NCBI GenBank assembly: GCA_038229135.1
Contig: JBBROS010000012.1
Span: forward strand, 1-64,000
Direction of reading: 5' to 3'
Origin: JBBROS01 sp038229135
Lineage (GTDB): Bacteria > Pseudomonadota > Alphaproteobacteria > Acetobacterales > Acetobacteraceae
DNA length: 64,000 nt
Shown here: positions 1-8,658 of the stretch, piece after piece
Layout: each line of letters begins with the position of its first letter
Position numbering within the stretch: the stretch's first letter is position 1
The notes under the pieces: generated by a model
Database searches by the model: none
Told to the model about the DNA's origin: nothing
The model's input: only the letters and a program-made list of their open reading frames with translations
Translations under genes and position numbers: made by a program

Positions 1-1
1 G

Positions 2-877
2 GCGCAGGTGCTGATGCAGCTCGCGCTGTCCATGCGGCCGGACTTCACGAGCGTGCGGCTTCTTCTCGCCGACACATTGGAGGGCGCTCGCCGGCCGGAG
101 GCGGCGCTGGCGGCGCTGGGCAACGTGGACGGGCGGGACCCTCTACGGCCGGTGGTGCGGATGCGTCAGGCGGCGCTGCAGGAGGCGCTGGGGCGGACGG
201 ACGAGGCTCTGGCCACGCTCGAGGAGTTGGCGCGGGCGCAGCCGGACCGGGCGGAGCCGCTGGCGCTGGCCGGGGGCATCCTGCGGCAAAAGACGCGGTT
301 CAAGGAGTCTGCGGCGTATTACGACCGGGCGGTGGCGCGGCTGGGCACGCCGAGCCGGGCGAACTGGGCGCTGTTCTACGAGCGCGGTGTGTCCTACGAG
401 CGGGCCGGGATGTGGGCCGAGGCGGAGCGGGACTTCGAGGCGGCGCTGCAGCTGTCTCCGGAGCAGCCGAGCGTGCTGAACTACCTGGGCTATGCCTGGA
501 CGGAGCAGGGCAAGAACCTGGTCCGCGCCCGGCAGATGATCGAGCGGGCGGTGGCGCTGCGGCCGGAGGACGGGAGCTACCTGGACAGCCTGGGCTGGGT
601 GCTGCTGAAGCAGGGCGATGCGGCCGGGGCGCTGGCGCGGCTGCAGCGGGCGGTGGAGCTGCAGAGCGAGGATCCGGTGATCAACGGGCATTACGGCGAC
701 GCTCTGGCGGCGGTGGGGCGGTGGCGGGAGGCGGAGTTCCAGTGGCGCCGGGCGCTGCTGCTGAAGCCGGAGCCGGAGGAGGAGGCGCGGATCACCAGGC
801 GGCTGGGGGCGCTGCCCAAGGCAGGGCCGGGGGGCGTGAGCACGGAGGCGGTGGGGACAAGGCCGAGCGTGCGCTAG
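2..877 (+). CDS. TPR-repeat protein, C-terminal part (gene enters from the left edge)
   Basis: The frame is open to the left edge, so the true start lies outside and only about 291 C-terminal codons are visible. The protein is built of degenerate 34-residue tetratricopeptide repeats, with typical helix pairs such as YLDSLGWVLLKQGDAAGAL and YLGYAWTEQGKNLVRARQM. TPR arrays are protein-binding scaffolds, and no catalytic domain is visible. The stop is only 6 bases before ispE, so the two are probably co-transcribed. A TPR protein just before ispE is a familiar alphaproteobacterial arrangement (family knowledge). The partner and the exact role cannot be read from this part. Confidence 0.85.
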   Translation, partial: AQVLMQLALSMRPDFTSVRLLLADTLEGARRPEAALAALGNVDGRDPLRPVVRMRQAALQEALGRTDEALATLEELARAQPDRAEPLALAGGILRQKTRFKESAAYYDRAVARLGTPSRANWALFYERGVSYERAGMWAEAERDFEAALQLSPEQPSVLNYLGYAWTEQGKNLVRARQMIERAVALRPEDGSYLDSLGWVLLKQGDAAGALARLQRAVELQSEDPVINGHYGDALAAVGRWREAEFQWRRALLLKPEPEEEARITRRLGALPKAGPGGVSTEAVGTRPSVR

Positions 878-883
878 CCGGTG

Positions 884-1759
884 ATGGAGGAGGCGGCGCG
901 GGCGAAGGTCAACCTGTTCCTGCGCGTGGTAGGGCGGCGGGCGGATGGGTATCATTTGCTGGATAGCCTGGCCGTGTTCCCGGGGGTGGGCGACGTGGTG
1001 CGGGCGGAGGCGGCGGAGGGGCTGACGCTGCGAGTGGAGGGGCCGTTCGCCGGGATGTTGACGGGCGAGGGAGTGTTGACGGGCGAGCGGGACAACCTGG
1101 TCCTACGGGCGGCGCGGGCCTTGGCGGCGGTGGCGGGCGTGCCGGCGCATACGGCGCTGACGTTGGACAAGCGGTTGCCGGTGGCGAGCGGGATCGGGGG
1201 CGGATCGGCGGATGCGGCGGCGGCGCTGCGGGGGCTGAACCGGCTTTGGGGCCTGGGGCTGGACGGGGCGGCGCTGGAGGCGGTGGCGGCCGGGCTAGGG
1301 GCGGACGTGCCGGTGTGCGTAGCCTCCGCGGCCGCGCGGATGGAGGGGGTGGGCGAGGTGTTGGGCGCCGCACCCGCGTTGCCGGCGTTCGGAATGGCGC
1401 TGGTGAACCCGCTGGTGGGGGTGAGCACGCCGGAGGTGTTCCGCGCTCGTAAGGGCTGGTTCAGCGCGCGGGCGGTGTTGCCCGAGCGTTGGGCGGATGC
1501 GGCGGCGCTGGCACAGGACGTGGCGGCGCTGGGCAACGATCTGCAGGCGCCGGCGGTGGCGCTCTGCCCGGCGGTCGGCGACGTGCTGGCGTGGCTGCGC
1601 AGGCGGCCCGGATGCCTGGTGGCGCAGATGAGCGGGTCGGGCGCGACGTGCTTCGGGATGTTCGCAGACCGGGCCGAGGCCGAGGCGGCGGGAGCGGCAG
1701 TGCCTGCGGGGTGGTGGGGCTGGGGCGGGTCCATGCCGGCCTCGCGTATGCTTGCCTGA
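884..1759 (+). CDS. ispE: 4-diphosphocytidyl-2-C-methyl-D-erythritol kinase
   Basis: Cytosolic GHMP-family kinase of the MEP isoprenoid pathway, which phosphorylates CDP-methylerythritol at the 2-hydroxyl. The 291-residue length is normal. The N-terminal AKVNLFLRV motif with the lysine typical of IspE, the ATP-binding loop PVASGIGGGSADAAAAL (about residues 99-115), a GLGADVPVCV segment and the C-terminal MSGSGATCFGMF loop are all visible. ATG at 884 is chosen; a GTG directly before it (881) is an equally possible start. Translation is probably coupled to the TPR gene 6 bases upstream, since there is no clear Shine-Dalgarno sequence. Confidence 0.95.
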   Translation: MEEAARAKVNLFLRVVGRRADGYHLLDSLAVFPGVGDVVRAEAAEGLTLRVEGPFAGMLTGEGVLTGERDNLVLRAARALAAVAGVPAHTALTLDKRLPVASGIGGGSADAAAALRGLNRLWGLGLDGAALEAVAAGLGADVPVCVASAAARMEGVGEVLGAAPALPAFGMALVNPLVGVSTPEVFRARKGWFSARAVLPERWADAAALAQDVAALGNDLQAPAVALCPAVGDVLAWLRRRPGCLVAQMSGSGATCFGMFADRAEAEAAGAAVPAGWWGWGGSMPASRMLA

Positions 1760-1791
1760 ATTGGGGGCCGGGCTTAGATGTCCGGTGCCGA

Positions 1792-1863
1792 TGGGGCGTC
1801 GCCAAGCGGTAAGGCAGCGGACTTTGAATCCGCCATTCCTAGGTTCGAATCCTAGCGCCCCAG
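1792..1863 (+). tRNA. tRNA-Gln (anticodon TTG)
   Basis: The acceptor stem TGGGGCG (1792-1798) pairs with CGCCCCA (1856-1862), followed by a G discriminator. The anticodon arm is GCGGA-CTTTGAA-TCCGC, with TTG at the anticodon position. The T arm is CTAGG-TTCGAAT-CCTAG. The CCA end is not encoded (GCATCG follows), so it must be added after transcription. It lies just after ispE and convergent to kup. Confidence 0.95.
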
Positions 1864-1901
1864 CATCGGACTTCGAACGATCCCGGCATCGAAGGACACG
1901 G

Positions 1902-3803
1902 TCAAAGCTCCACCTGCGTCCCCAGCTCGATGACGCGTTTGGGGGGGATCTGGAAGTAGTCCGACGCGCTGACGGCGTTGCGGCCGAGGAAGGCGTAGAG
2001 GGCTTCGCGCCAGGCGGGCAGCTCGGGGCGGACGGTGGCGACGGGGCGTTCGCGGCCGAGGAAGAAGGAGGTGTCGTCGATGTCGATGGGGAAGTCGGCG
2101 TGGTGGGCCTCGAGGGCGGCGGGCACGGCGGGAGCGTCGGTGAAGCCGAAATGCAGGGTGATGCGGGTGAAGCCCTTCTCGAGCGGCTCGACCGTGATGC
2201 GCTCGGCTTCGGGCACCGTGGGGACGCGTTCGGTGATGACGGTCAGCAGGACGACGCGGTCGTGCAACACCTTGTTGTGGCGGAGGTTGTCGACGAGGGC
2301 GTAGGGCGCGGTGTCGTGCCGGGCTGCGAGGTAGATGGCGGTGCCCGGCACGCGGGGCATGCGGGCGGGGTCGAGGTTCGCGATGAAGTCCTTCAGGGCC
2401 GGGTTGTCCTCGCTGGTCCGGGCCAGGACGATCTCGCGGCCGCGGCGCCAGGTGGACATGAGGAGGAAGATGGCTCCGCCGATGAGGAGCGGGAACCAGC
2501 CGCCCTGTGGGATCTTGACCGCGTTGGCGGTGAAGAAGGCGAGGTCGACGAGCATGAACGCGCCCATGACTGCCCCCGTGAGCGGGAGGCTCCAGCGCCA
2601 GAGACGGCGGGCGACGATGGCGAGGAAGAGGGTGGTGATGACCATGGTGCCTGCGACGGCGATGCCGTAGGCGGCGGCCAGGTTGTCCGACGAGCCGAAG
2701 GAGAGGACGAGGCCGATGACGCAGACCATGAGCAGCCAGTTGATCTGCGGCACGTAGACCTGGCCGATGGCGGTGTCGGACGTCTGCCGCACGTCGAGCC
2801 GGGGCAGGAGGCTGAGCTGCATGGCCTGTTGCGAGAGGGAGAAGGCGCCGGAGATGACGGCCTGGGAGGCGATGACGGTGGCAGCCGTGGCGAGCCCCAC
2901 GAGCGGGTAGAGCGCCCATTCGGGGACCATGCGGTAGAACGGGTTGTCGATGGCCTCGGGATGGGCGAGGACCAGGGCGCCCTGGCCGAAATAGTTGAGC
3001 ACGAGGGCAGGCAGGACGAAGGCGAACCAGTCGAGCCGGATGGGCCCGCGGCCGAAATGGCCCATGTCGGCGTAGAGGGCCTCGGCGCCCGTCATGGCCA
3101 GGAAGACGGAGCCGATGGCGAGGAAGCCGACCATGCCGTGACCGAGCAGGAAGCGGGCGGCATAAGAGGGGTCGAGCGCGGCGAGCACCTGCGGGTTGGG
3201 GATGATCTGCAGCAGCCCGGCGATGGCGAGCACGGCGAACCAGACGCCCATGATGGGGCCGAACCAGGCGCCGATGCGCTCGCTGCCCCGGCTCTGGACG
3301 GCGAATAGGCCGACCAGGACGACGATGGTGATGGGCACGACGTAGGGCCCGAGGGCTGGGGCGGCGACCTTCAGGCCCTCGATGGCGCTGAGGACGGAGA
3401 TGGCCGGGGTGATCATGCCGTCGCCGTAGAACAGCGCGGCGCCGGCGATGCCGACCATGACGAGGGCGGTGCGGCGCCGCTCGTTGCCCTCTGCGTGCGC
3501 GGCGAGGCCCAGGAGCGCCATGATGCCGCCCTCGCCGCCATTGTCGGCGCGCATGACGAACAGGACGTATTTGGCGGTGACGACGATCATCACGGACCAG
3601 AAGATGAGCGAGAGGAGGCCGAGCACGGTGGCTGGGTCGGCCGTGCCGCCCGCGGCCTTGAGGCATTCGCGGAGCGTGTAGATGGGGCTCGTGCCGATGT
3701 CGCCGTAGACGACGCCGAGTGCGCCGACGACGAGGGCGGGGCGCATGGCGGTGGAAGGCACGGGGCTGGCGGCCCTCGCCGACGCGGAAGAGGGCATGGT
3801 CAT
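1902..3803 (-). CDS. kup: Kup-type potassium uptake transporter
   Basis: Inner-membrane K+/H+ symporter of the KUP/HAK/KT family, 633 residues (usual length). The family hallmark GVVYGDIGTSPIYTL lies at about residues 30-44 in the first membrane segment and is followed by about eleven further hydrophobic segments. A soluble C-terminal domain of about 180 residues follows, also typical. The start is the ATG at 3803; the nearby second Met (MTM) could also serve. It is a single gene, convergent with tRNA-Gln. Its neighbour on the same strand (flavin dehydrogenase) is 92 bases upstream, so it probably has its own promoter. Confidence 0.95.
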   Translation of the reverse strand: MTMPSSASARAASPVPSTAMRPALVVGALGVVYGDIGTSPIYTLRECLKAAGGTADPATVLGLLSLIFWSVMIVVTAKYVLFVMRADNGGEGGIMALLGLAAHAEGNERRRTALVMVGIAGAALFYGDGMITPAISVLSAIEGLKVAAPALGPYVVPITIVVLVGLFAVQSRGSERIGAWFGPIMGVWFAVLAIAGLLQIIPNPQVLAALDPSYAARFLLGHGMVGFLAIGSVFLAMTGAEALYADMGHFGRGPIRLDWFAFVLPALVLNYFGQGALVLAHPEAIDNPFYRMVPEWALYPLVGLATAATVIASQAVISGAFSLSQQAMQLSLLPRLDVRQTSDTAIGQVYVPQINWLLMVCVIGLVLSFGSSDNLAAAYGIAVAGTMVITTLFLAIVARRLWRWSLPLTGAVMGAFMLVDLAFFTANAVKIPQGGWFPLLIGGAIFLLMSTWRRGREIVLARTSEDNPALKDFIANLDPARMPRVPGTAIYLAARHDTAPYALVDNLRHNKVLHDRVVLLTVITERVPTVPEAERITVEPLEKGFTRITLHFGFTDAPAVPAALEAHHADFPIDIDDTSFFLGRERPVATVRPELPAWREALYAFLGRNAVSASDYFQIPPKRVIELGTQVEL

Positions 3804-3895
3804 GCGCCCGGGTTATTCGGAGCGGGACTGCGGCGCCATTCACTTCCAGGGCAGCGCGGGTCGAGCACTCATGAATGCTGCGCCGCCGGGCCGGG

Positions 3896-5314
3896 TCAGT
3901 TCATGAACATCTTGCCCGGGTTCAGGATGCCCCGGGGGTCGAGGGCTGCCTTGACCTGGCGCATGACGGCGAGGGTTTCGGGGCCGTGCTCGGCCTCGAG
4001 GAACTCGCGCTTGCCGAGGCCGATGCCGTGTTCGCCACTGCAGGAGCCGCCGAGGGACAGGGCGCGGGCGACGATCTTGCGGTCGAGCGGCCAGGCGCGC
4101 TCCATCGGGTCCTCGCCGGGGGGGACGAGGATGACGGTGTGGAAATTGCCGTCGCCGACGTGGCCGACGATGGGGGCGGTGAGGCCGGAGGCGAGGATGT
4201 CCTCCTTGGCGCCGACGACGAGTTCGGCGAGGCGGGAGATGGGGACGATGGCGTCCGTGGTGACGCCGCGTGCGCCGGGGTGGAGTGCCAGCGCGGCCCA
4301 GTAGCCGTCGTGCCTCGCCCGCCAGAGGTGGTTCCGCTGCTCGGCGCTGGTGGCCCATTGGAAGGCCTGGGCGCCGTGGTCGGCGGTGATGGCCTCGGCG
4401 AGCTCGGCCTGTTCGGCGACGCCGGCGGTGCTGCCGTGGAACTCGAGCAGGAGGGTGGGGAGGCGCTGGTATCCGAGCAGGTTCGAGTAGGCGATGGAGG
4501 CGGCCATCTGCACCTCGTCCAGCAGCTCGATCCGCGCGATGGGGATGCCGGCCTGGAGGATGGCGATGGTGCTCTCCACGGCGCCGGCCAGGGTGGGGAA
4601 CTGGCAGATGGCCGCACTCATGGCCTCGGGGATGCCGTGCAGGCGGAGCTGGATCTCGGTGATGATCCCGAGCGTGCCCTCGGAGCCGATCATGAGGTGC
4701 GTGAGGTCGTAGCCGGTGGCGGATTTGCGCACGCGGCCGCCGGTGCGGATGAGGCGGCCGTCGGCCAGCGCCACTTCGAGGCCGAGCACGTTCTCGCGGA
4801 TGGTGCCGTAGCGGACGGCGGCGGTGCCGCTGGCGCGCGTGGCGCACATGCCGCCGATGGTGCAGTGGGAGCCTGGATCGACGGGGAAGAACAGGCCCTG
4901 GTCGCGCAGGTGGTCGTTCAGCTGCTGGCGGGTGACACCGGCCTCGATGCGGCAATCCATGTCGGCGGCGTTGACCTCGAGGATGCGGGTCATCTGGCTG
5001 AGGTCGAGGCTCAGGCCGCCGCGGACAGGGGTGACGTGGCCCTCGAGGGAAGTGCCGGCGCCGAAGGGGGTGACGGGGATGCCGTGGGCGTGGCAGAGGC
5101 CGAGGATGGCGGCCGCCTCCGCGCCGGTGCGGACGAAGGCGACGGCGTCGGGCAGGACCGGGGCGTGCGTGTCCTCGCCGTGGGAATGCTGCTCGCGCAG
5201 GGCCTGCGCGGTGGTCAGGCGGTCCCCGATGAGGGCGCGGGCGCCGTCGAGAACATGGCGGAGGGCGGGGTCGGAGCCGGGGGCGTCGATGGCGAAGGAA
5301 TCGGGGGGGGCCAT
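3896..5314 (-). CDS. FAD-binding oxidoreductase, GlcD / D-lactate dehydrogenase type
   Basis: Flavoprotein of the GlcD/D-lactate dehydrogenase (cytochrome) family, 472 residues. These enzymes oxidise 2-hydroxyacids such as D-lactate or glycolate and pass electrons to the respiratory chain. The FAD-binding PCMH domain covers about residues 55-230 (VTPFGAGTSLEGHVTP, then VDPGSHCTIGGMCATRASGT). The C-terminal FAD-oxidase domain carries GHVGDGNFHTVIL and SGEHGIGLGKREFLEAE, whose histidines are typical of the family. The ATG at 5314 has a GAAGG-like Shine-Dalgarno sequence; starting further upstream would add 51 arginine/proline-rich residues not seen in the family. The substrate is not determined: D-lactate is the best guess, glycolate or 2-hydroxyglutarate are alternatives. 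Confidence 0.9.
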   Translation of the reverse strand: MAPPDSFAIDAPGSDPALRHVLDGARALIGDRLTTAQALREQHSHGEDTHAPVLPDAVAFVRTGAEAAAILGLCHAHGIPVTPFGAGTSLEGHVTPVRGGLSLDLSQMTRILEVNAADMDCRIEAGVTRQQLNDHLRDQGLFFPVDPGSHCTIGGMCATRASGTAAVRYGTIRENVLGLEVALADGRLIRTGGRVRKSATGYDLTHLMIGSEGTLGIITEIQLRLHGIPEAMSAAICQFPTLAGAVESTIAILQAGIPIARIELLDEVQMAASIAYSNLLGYQRLPTLLLEFHGSTAGVAEQAELAEAITADHGAQAFQWATSAEQRNHLWRARHDGYWAALALHPGARGVTTDAIVPISRLAELVVGAKEDILASGLTAPIVGHVGDGNFHTVILVPPGEDPMERAWPLDRKIVARALSLGGSCSGEHGIGLGKREFLEAEHGPETLAVMRQVKAALDPRGILNPGKMFMN

Positions 5315-5496
5315 GGTGGGTGCCTTCAGAAGCCGGTGAGGAGGGTGTCGAGGGCGCGGGTGATGGCGTCGGGGTGGTGGGATGTCGGTGCGGGTTGGGC
5401 GAAGCGAGGTAGCAAGGACCGAGGCGATCAGCTGCGTCATGAGCCGGTGACGGCGTCCGTCGATCATGAGCTCGGGGTCGGGTCGACCTCGGTTGC

Positions 5497-6690
5497 GTGC
5501 AGCTGATATTGGCAGCGGGGTGGGCTGAGCGGAAGGGGCGGGTGGTGCGGATCGAAGGTGGGCTTGTGCTGCTCGAGGGCGGGCTGGTGGAGGGGGTGGT
5601 GGGGGCCGGGCGGGAGGGGATCGGGCCGGAGGGGATCGGGCTGTCGCCTCGGGCGGGGGGGCCGGTGCTGGATGCGCGGGGGCTGTTGGTGCTGCCAGGG
5701 GTGGTGGACCTGCACGGGGATGCGTTCGAGCGGCAGATGCAGCCGCGGCCGGGGGTGGATTTCGCGCCAGGGCTGGCGCTGGCGGATAGCGAGACGCAGC
5801 TGCTGGCCAACGGGATCACCACCGCCTACCACGCCGTGACGCTCTCCTGGGAGCCGGGGCTGCGCAGCCCGGTGGCGTGGCGGGCGCTGCTGGATGCGCT
5901 GCGCGCGCGCGCGTGGGCCTGCGACATGCGGGTGCACATGCGGTGGGAGCTGCACAACCTGGCTTCGCTCGAGATGGCGCTGGGGGACGTGGACGCCGGG
6001 CGGGTGGGGCTGGTGAGCTTCAACGACCACACGCCGGCGATCCTGCGGAAGCTGGGTACGGTGGCTGGGGCGGCGAAATACAGCGAGCGGGCGGGGATGA
6101 GCGTGGAGGCGTTCCGGGTGCTGGCGGAGGCGGCGTTCGCGCGGGATGCGGAGGTGCCGGCGGCGGTGGCGCGGCTGGCGGCGGCGGCGAAGGCGAAGGG
6201 GCTGCCGATGGCGAGCCATGATGACGCGACCGTGGAGGATCGGGCCCGGTATCGGGCGCTGGGGGCCGGCATCTGCGAATTCCCGATGGCCGAGGCGGTG
6301 GGCGAGGATGCGCGGGCGGCCGACGAGGCGGTGGTGATGGGGTGCCCGAACGTGGTGCGCGGGGGCTCGCACCTGGGCTGGGCGAGTGCGGCGGCGCTGG
6401 CGGAGCGGGGCGTGTGCGACGTGCTGGTGAGTGACTATTACTACCCGGCCATGGTCCAGGCTGCCGTGCGGCTGGCTGCCGGGCCGCTCGGGTGGGCGGG
6501 GGCCTGGGCGCTTATCAGTGCCAACCCGGCGGCGGCGGCCGGGTTGGTGGACCGGGGGCGGATCGCGGAGGGGCTGCGCGCGGACCTGGTGGTGCTGGAG
6601 CCGGGCACCGGGGCGGTGGTGGCGACGGTGGTGGCGGGGCGGGTGGCGCATCTGTCGGCGGAGGGGTGGGGCCGGTTGCGGGTTGGCTGA
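5497..6690 (+). CDS. phnM: PhnM, alpha-D-ribose 1-methylphosphonate 5-triphosphate diphosphatase
   Basis: Amidohydrolase-superfamily enzyme of the C-P lyase pathway that removes diphosphate from ribose-1-phosphonate 5-triphosphate. Diagnostic stretches are VVDLHGDAFERQMQPRPGV (metal-binding HxD), LLANGITTAYHAVTLSWEPG, SHDDATVEDRARY, GICEFPMAEAV, and CPNVVRGGSHLGWAS with VLVSDYYYPAM. The 397-residue length is typical. A GTG start at 5497 is assumed; internal GTG codons follow within 50 bases. No other phn gene is in the window, so it is either remote from its operon or works on its own. It is divergent from the flavin dehydrogenase. Confidence 0.92.
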   Translation: MQLILAAGWAERKGRVVRIEGGLVLLEGGLVEGVVGAGREGIGPEGIGLSPRAGGPVLDARGLLVLPGVVDLHGDAFERQMQPRPGVDFAPGLALADSETQLLANGITTAYHAVTLSWEPGLRSPVAWRALLDALRARAWACDMRVHMRWELHNLASLEMALGDVDAGRVGLVSFNDHTPAILRKLGTVAGAAKYSERAGMSVEAFRVLAEAAFARDAEVPAAVARLAAAAKAKGLPMASHDDATVEDRARYRALGAGICEFPMAEAVGEDARAADEAVVMGCPNVVRGGSHLGWASAAALAERGVCDVLVSDYYYPAMVQAAVRLAAGPLGWAGAWALISANPAAAAGLVDRGRIAEGLRADLVVLEPGTGAVVATVVAGRVAHLSAEGWGRLRVG

Positions 6691-6721
6691 TTTATGGCGA
6701 GAGTATTCACGGAGATGCAAG

Positions 6722-6991
6722 ATGGACGTGAAGGAAGCCGTTCAGGTCGCAAAGGCCTATGTCGCCGAGCTGTTCGACGACGAGAACATCAGGAACGTCG
6801 GCCTTGAGGAGGTTGATCGTTCAGAGGATGGCAACACATGGACAATAACCATCGATTTCTCGCGGCCTTGGGAGAGTTACAACGGCCCGCTAGCATCTGT
6901 TATGCAGTCTCAGTCGAGAAGTTATAAGCAAGTCCACATCCGCGATAAGTACAAGCGAGTATTTAGCATCACATCGAAGACAGGAACCTGA
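6722..6991 (+). CDS. Small conserved-looking protein, partner of the PIN-domain gene
   Basis: An 89-residue cytosolic protein without signal peptide. It starts MDVKEAVQVAKAYVAELFDD, followed by a WTITIDFSRPW beta segment and a lysine/arginine-rich end (YKQVHIRDKYKRVFSIT). The layout of one helix then a beta sheet is compatible with a PepSY-like or small antitoxin-like fold, but no named family is certain. Base composition and codon use are clearly less GC-rich than in the neighbours. Its TGA is directly followed, with no spacer, by the TTG start of the PIN gene, so the two are translationally coupled. It may be an antitoxin or chaperone for the PIN protein (inference). Confidence 0.75.
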   Translation: MDVKEAVQVAKAYVAELFDDENIRNVGLEEVDRSEDGNTWTITIDFSRPWESYNGPLASVMQSQSRSYKQVHIRDKYKRVFSITSKTGT

Positions 6992-7447
6992 TTGGTTCTC
7001 GTTCTAGACACCAACCTTCTTGTGCTGCTCGTGGTAGGGCTGGTCGGTGAGGAGCTGATCGAGCGACATAAGCGCCTGAACGCCTTCAATGTGGGCGACT
7101 TCCGGCAACTGGTCGGCATCGTCGAAACAGCGTCCAAGCTTTTGTTCGTGCCGCACGTGCTGGCCGAGACGTCGAACCTCGTGCGAAGCGTTGAAGAGCC
7201 GCGGCGGACGAACGTCACGGCTTTGCTCGGACGCCTAATCGGGACGACTGAGGAGCGGCCGGTGGCCAGCCAAGCGGTGGTGAACGACACAACCTATCTC
7301 AGGCTGGGTCTCACGGACGCCGTTCTGCTGAGCCTCGTCGATCGGACGCACACTTTGCTTACAGTCGATTTCGACCTTTATCTCGCGGCGTCGCGGGCCG
7401 GCGGAAATGCCCGCGACTTCAACCATGAACGGGGCCTCTGGCAGTGA
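6992..7447 (+). CDS. PIN-domain protein (putative ribonuclease, toxin-like)
   Basis: A 151-residue protein with the acidic pattern of PIN nucleases: D6 in LVLDTNLL, E59 in HVLAETSN, D109 in LTDAVLL, and D126/D128 in TVDFDLY. PIN domains are Mg2+-dependent RNases and the commonest VapC-type toxins (family knowledge). The start is a TTG placed immediately after the TGA of the preceding small gene. Its TGA overlaps the GTG start of the enolase-superfamily gene by 2 bases. Lower GC than the neighbours suggests acquisition by transfer. It is longer than a typical VapC (about 130), and its partner does not look like a standard VapB, so the toxin-antitoxin role is a guess. Confidence 0.8.
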   Translation: MVLVLDTNLLVLLVVGLVGEELIERHKRLNAFNVGDFRQLVGIVETASKLLFVPHVLAETSNLVRSVEEPRRTNVTALLGRLIGTTEERPVASQAVVNDTTYLRLGLTDAVLLSLVDRTHTLLTVDFDLYLAASRAGGNARDFNHERGLWQ

Positions 7448-8643
7448 AGATAACCGCGCTCGAGACCATCCGCCTGGCCGAGTTCCAGAACCTGATGTGG
7501 CTGCGGGTGCATACGGACGAGGGTGTGACGGGGCTCGGGGAGACGTTCTTTCACCCGGCGTCCGTCGAGGCCTACGTGCATGAGGCGGTGGCGCCGAAGG
7601 TGTTGGGGCGGGACCCGTTGGCGATCGACCGGATCAGCAAGGATCTGGTGGGGTATCTCGGGTTTCGCTCGACGGGGGTGGAGATGCGCGGGGCTTCGGC
7701 GCTGGACATCGCGCTGTGGGACCTGTTCGGGAAGGTTGCGGGGCAGCCGATCGCGCAGATGCTGGGGGGGTTCAGCAGGCCGTCCATCCGCACCTACAAC
7801 ACCTGCGCGGGCACGAGCTACATGCGGCAGGGCAACTCGCAGCGCAGCGACAACTGGGGCCTTGGGGCGACGAAGGACCTCGACGACCTCGATGCGTTCC
7901 TGAACCGGGCGGACGAGCTGGCTGCCGACCTGCTGTCCGAGGGGATCACGGCCATGAAGATCTGGCCGTTCGACCTGGCGGCCGAGCGGTCCGGCGGGCT
8001 GCACATCACCGGCGACGAGCTGCGGCGGGCGCTGGAGCCGTTCGAGAGGATACGCCGGGCGGTTGGCGACAAGATGGATGTGATGGTGGAGTTCCACTCG
8101 CTATGGCAGCTGCTGCCGGCGATGCGGATTGCCCGGGCCTTGGCGCCGTACGACACGTATTGGCACGAGGACCCCATCAAGATGGACAGCCTTTCGAGCC
8201 TGAAGCGCTATGCGGAGGCGAGCGTGGCGCCGATCTGCGCCTCCGAGACGCTGGCGACGCGCTGGGCGTTCCGGGACCTGCTCGAGACGGGGGTGGCGGG
8301 GGTGGTCATGCTCGACCTCGGGTGGTGCGGCGGGCTGAGCGAGGCGCGCAAGATCGCGGCCATGGCGGAGGCGTGGCATCTGCCGGTGGCGCCGCATGAC
8401 TGCACCGGGCCGGTGGTGCTGTGCGCGTCGACGCACCTCTCGCTCAACGCGCCGAACGCGCTGGTCCAGGAAAGCGTGCGGGCCTACTACCGAACATGGT
8501 ACAAGGACCTGGTCACGGCGGTGCCGCCCGTGGTGGACGGCATGATCACGGTCCCGCCAGGACCGGGGTTGGGCATGGACCTGCTCCCGGATATCGGGCA
8601 GCGGTTCAACATGACGACCCGGCTCTCGAAGCTGGGCGAATAA
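7444..8643 (+). CDS. Mandelate racemase / muconate-lactonizing enzyme family protein
   Basis: Enolase-superfamily enzyme of 399 residues, probably a sugar-acid dehydratase or cycloisomerase. The N-terminal capping domain covers about residues 1-120. The barrel carries the usual carboxylate metal ligands, in VMVEFHSLW, YWHEDPIKMD and ICASETLATR, with a lysine in GITAMKIWPFD and a histidine in VAPHDCTGPV as likely acid/base groups. The GTG start overlaps the PIN gene stop by 2 bases. It heads a tight operon with a sugar-type ABC transporter, so the substrate is probably a carbohydrate acid taken up by that system (inference). The substrate cannot be named from sequence alone. Confidence 0.88.
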   Translation: MKITALETIRLAEFQNLMWLRVHTDEGVTGLGETFFHPASVEAYVHEAVAPKVLGRDPLAIDRISKDLVGYLGFRSTGVEMRGASALDIALWDLFGKVAGQPIAQMLGGFSRPSIRTYNTCAGTSYMRQGNSQRSDNWGLGATKDLDDLDAFLNRADELAADLLSEGITAMKIWPFDLAAERSGGLHITGDELRRALEPFERIRRAVGDKMDVMVEFHSLWQLLPAMRIARALAPYDTYWHEDPIKMDSLSSLKRYAEASVAPICASETLATRWAFRDLLETGVAGVVMLDLGWCGGLSEARKIAAMAEAWHLPVAPHDCTGPVVLCASTHLSLNAPNALVQESVRAYYRTWYKDLVTAVPPVVDGMITVPPGPGLGMDLLPDIGQRFNMTTRLSKLGE

Positions 8644-8658
8644 AGGGAGCGGGACGCG

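Noticed and set aside
1752..3308. A 518-codon plus-strand frame over kup, beginning inside tRNA-Gln
   Set aside because: Starts before the tRNA and is antisense to kup; composition is shadow-like.
5315..5467. A longer N-terminus for the flavin dehydrogenase
   Set aside because: The extra 51 residues are Arg/Pro/His-rich and unlike the family; the ATG at 5314 has a Shine-Dalgarno sequence.
3840..5822. A 660-codon minus-strand frame over the flavin dehydrogenase and the phnM start
   Set aside because: Its translation is Arg/Pro/His-rich shadow sequence; the overlapping dehydrogenase frame has all family motifs.
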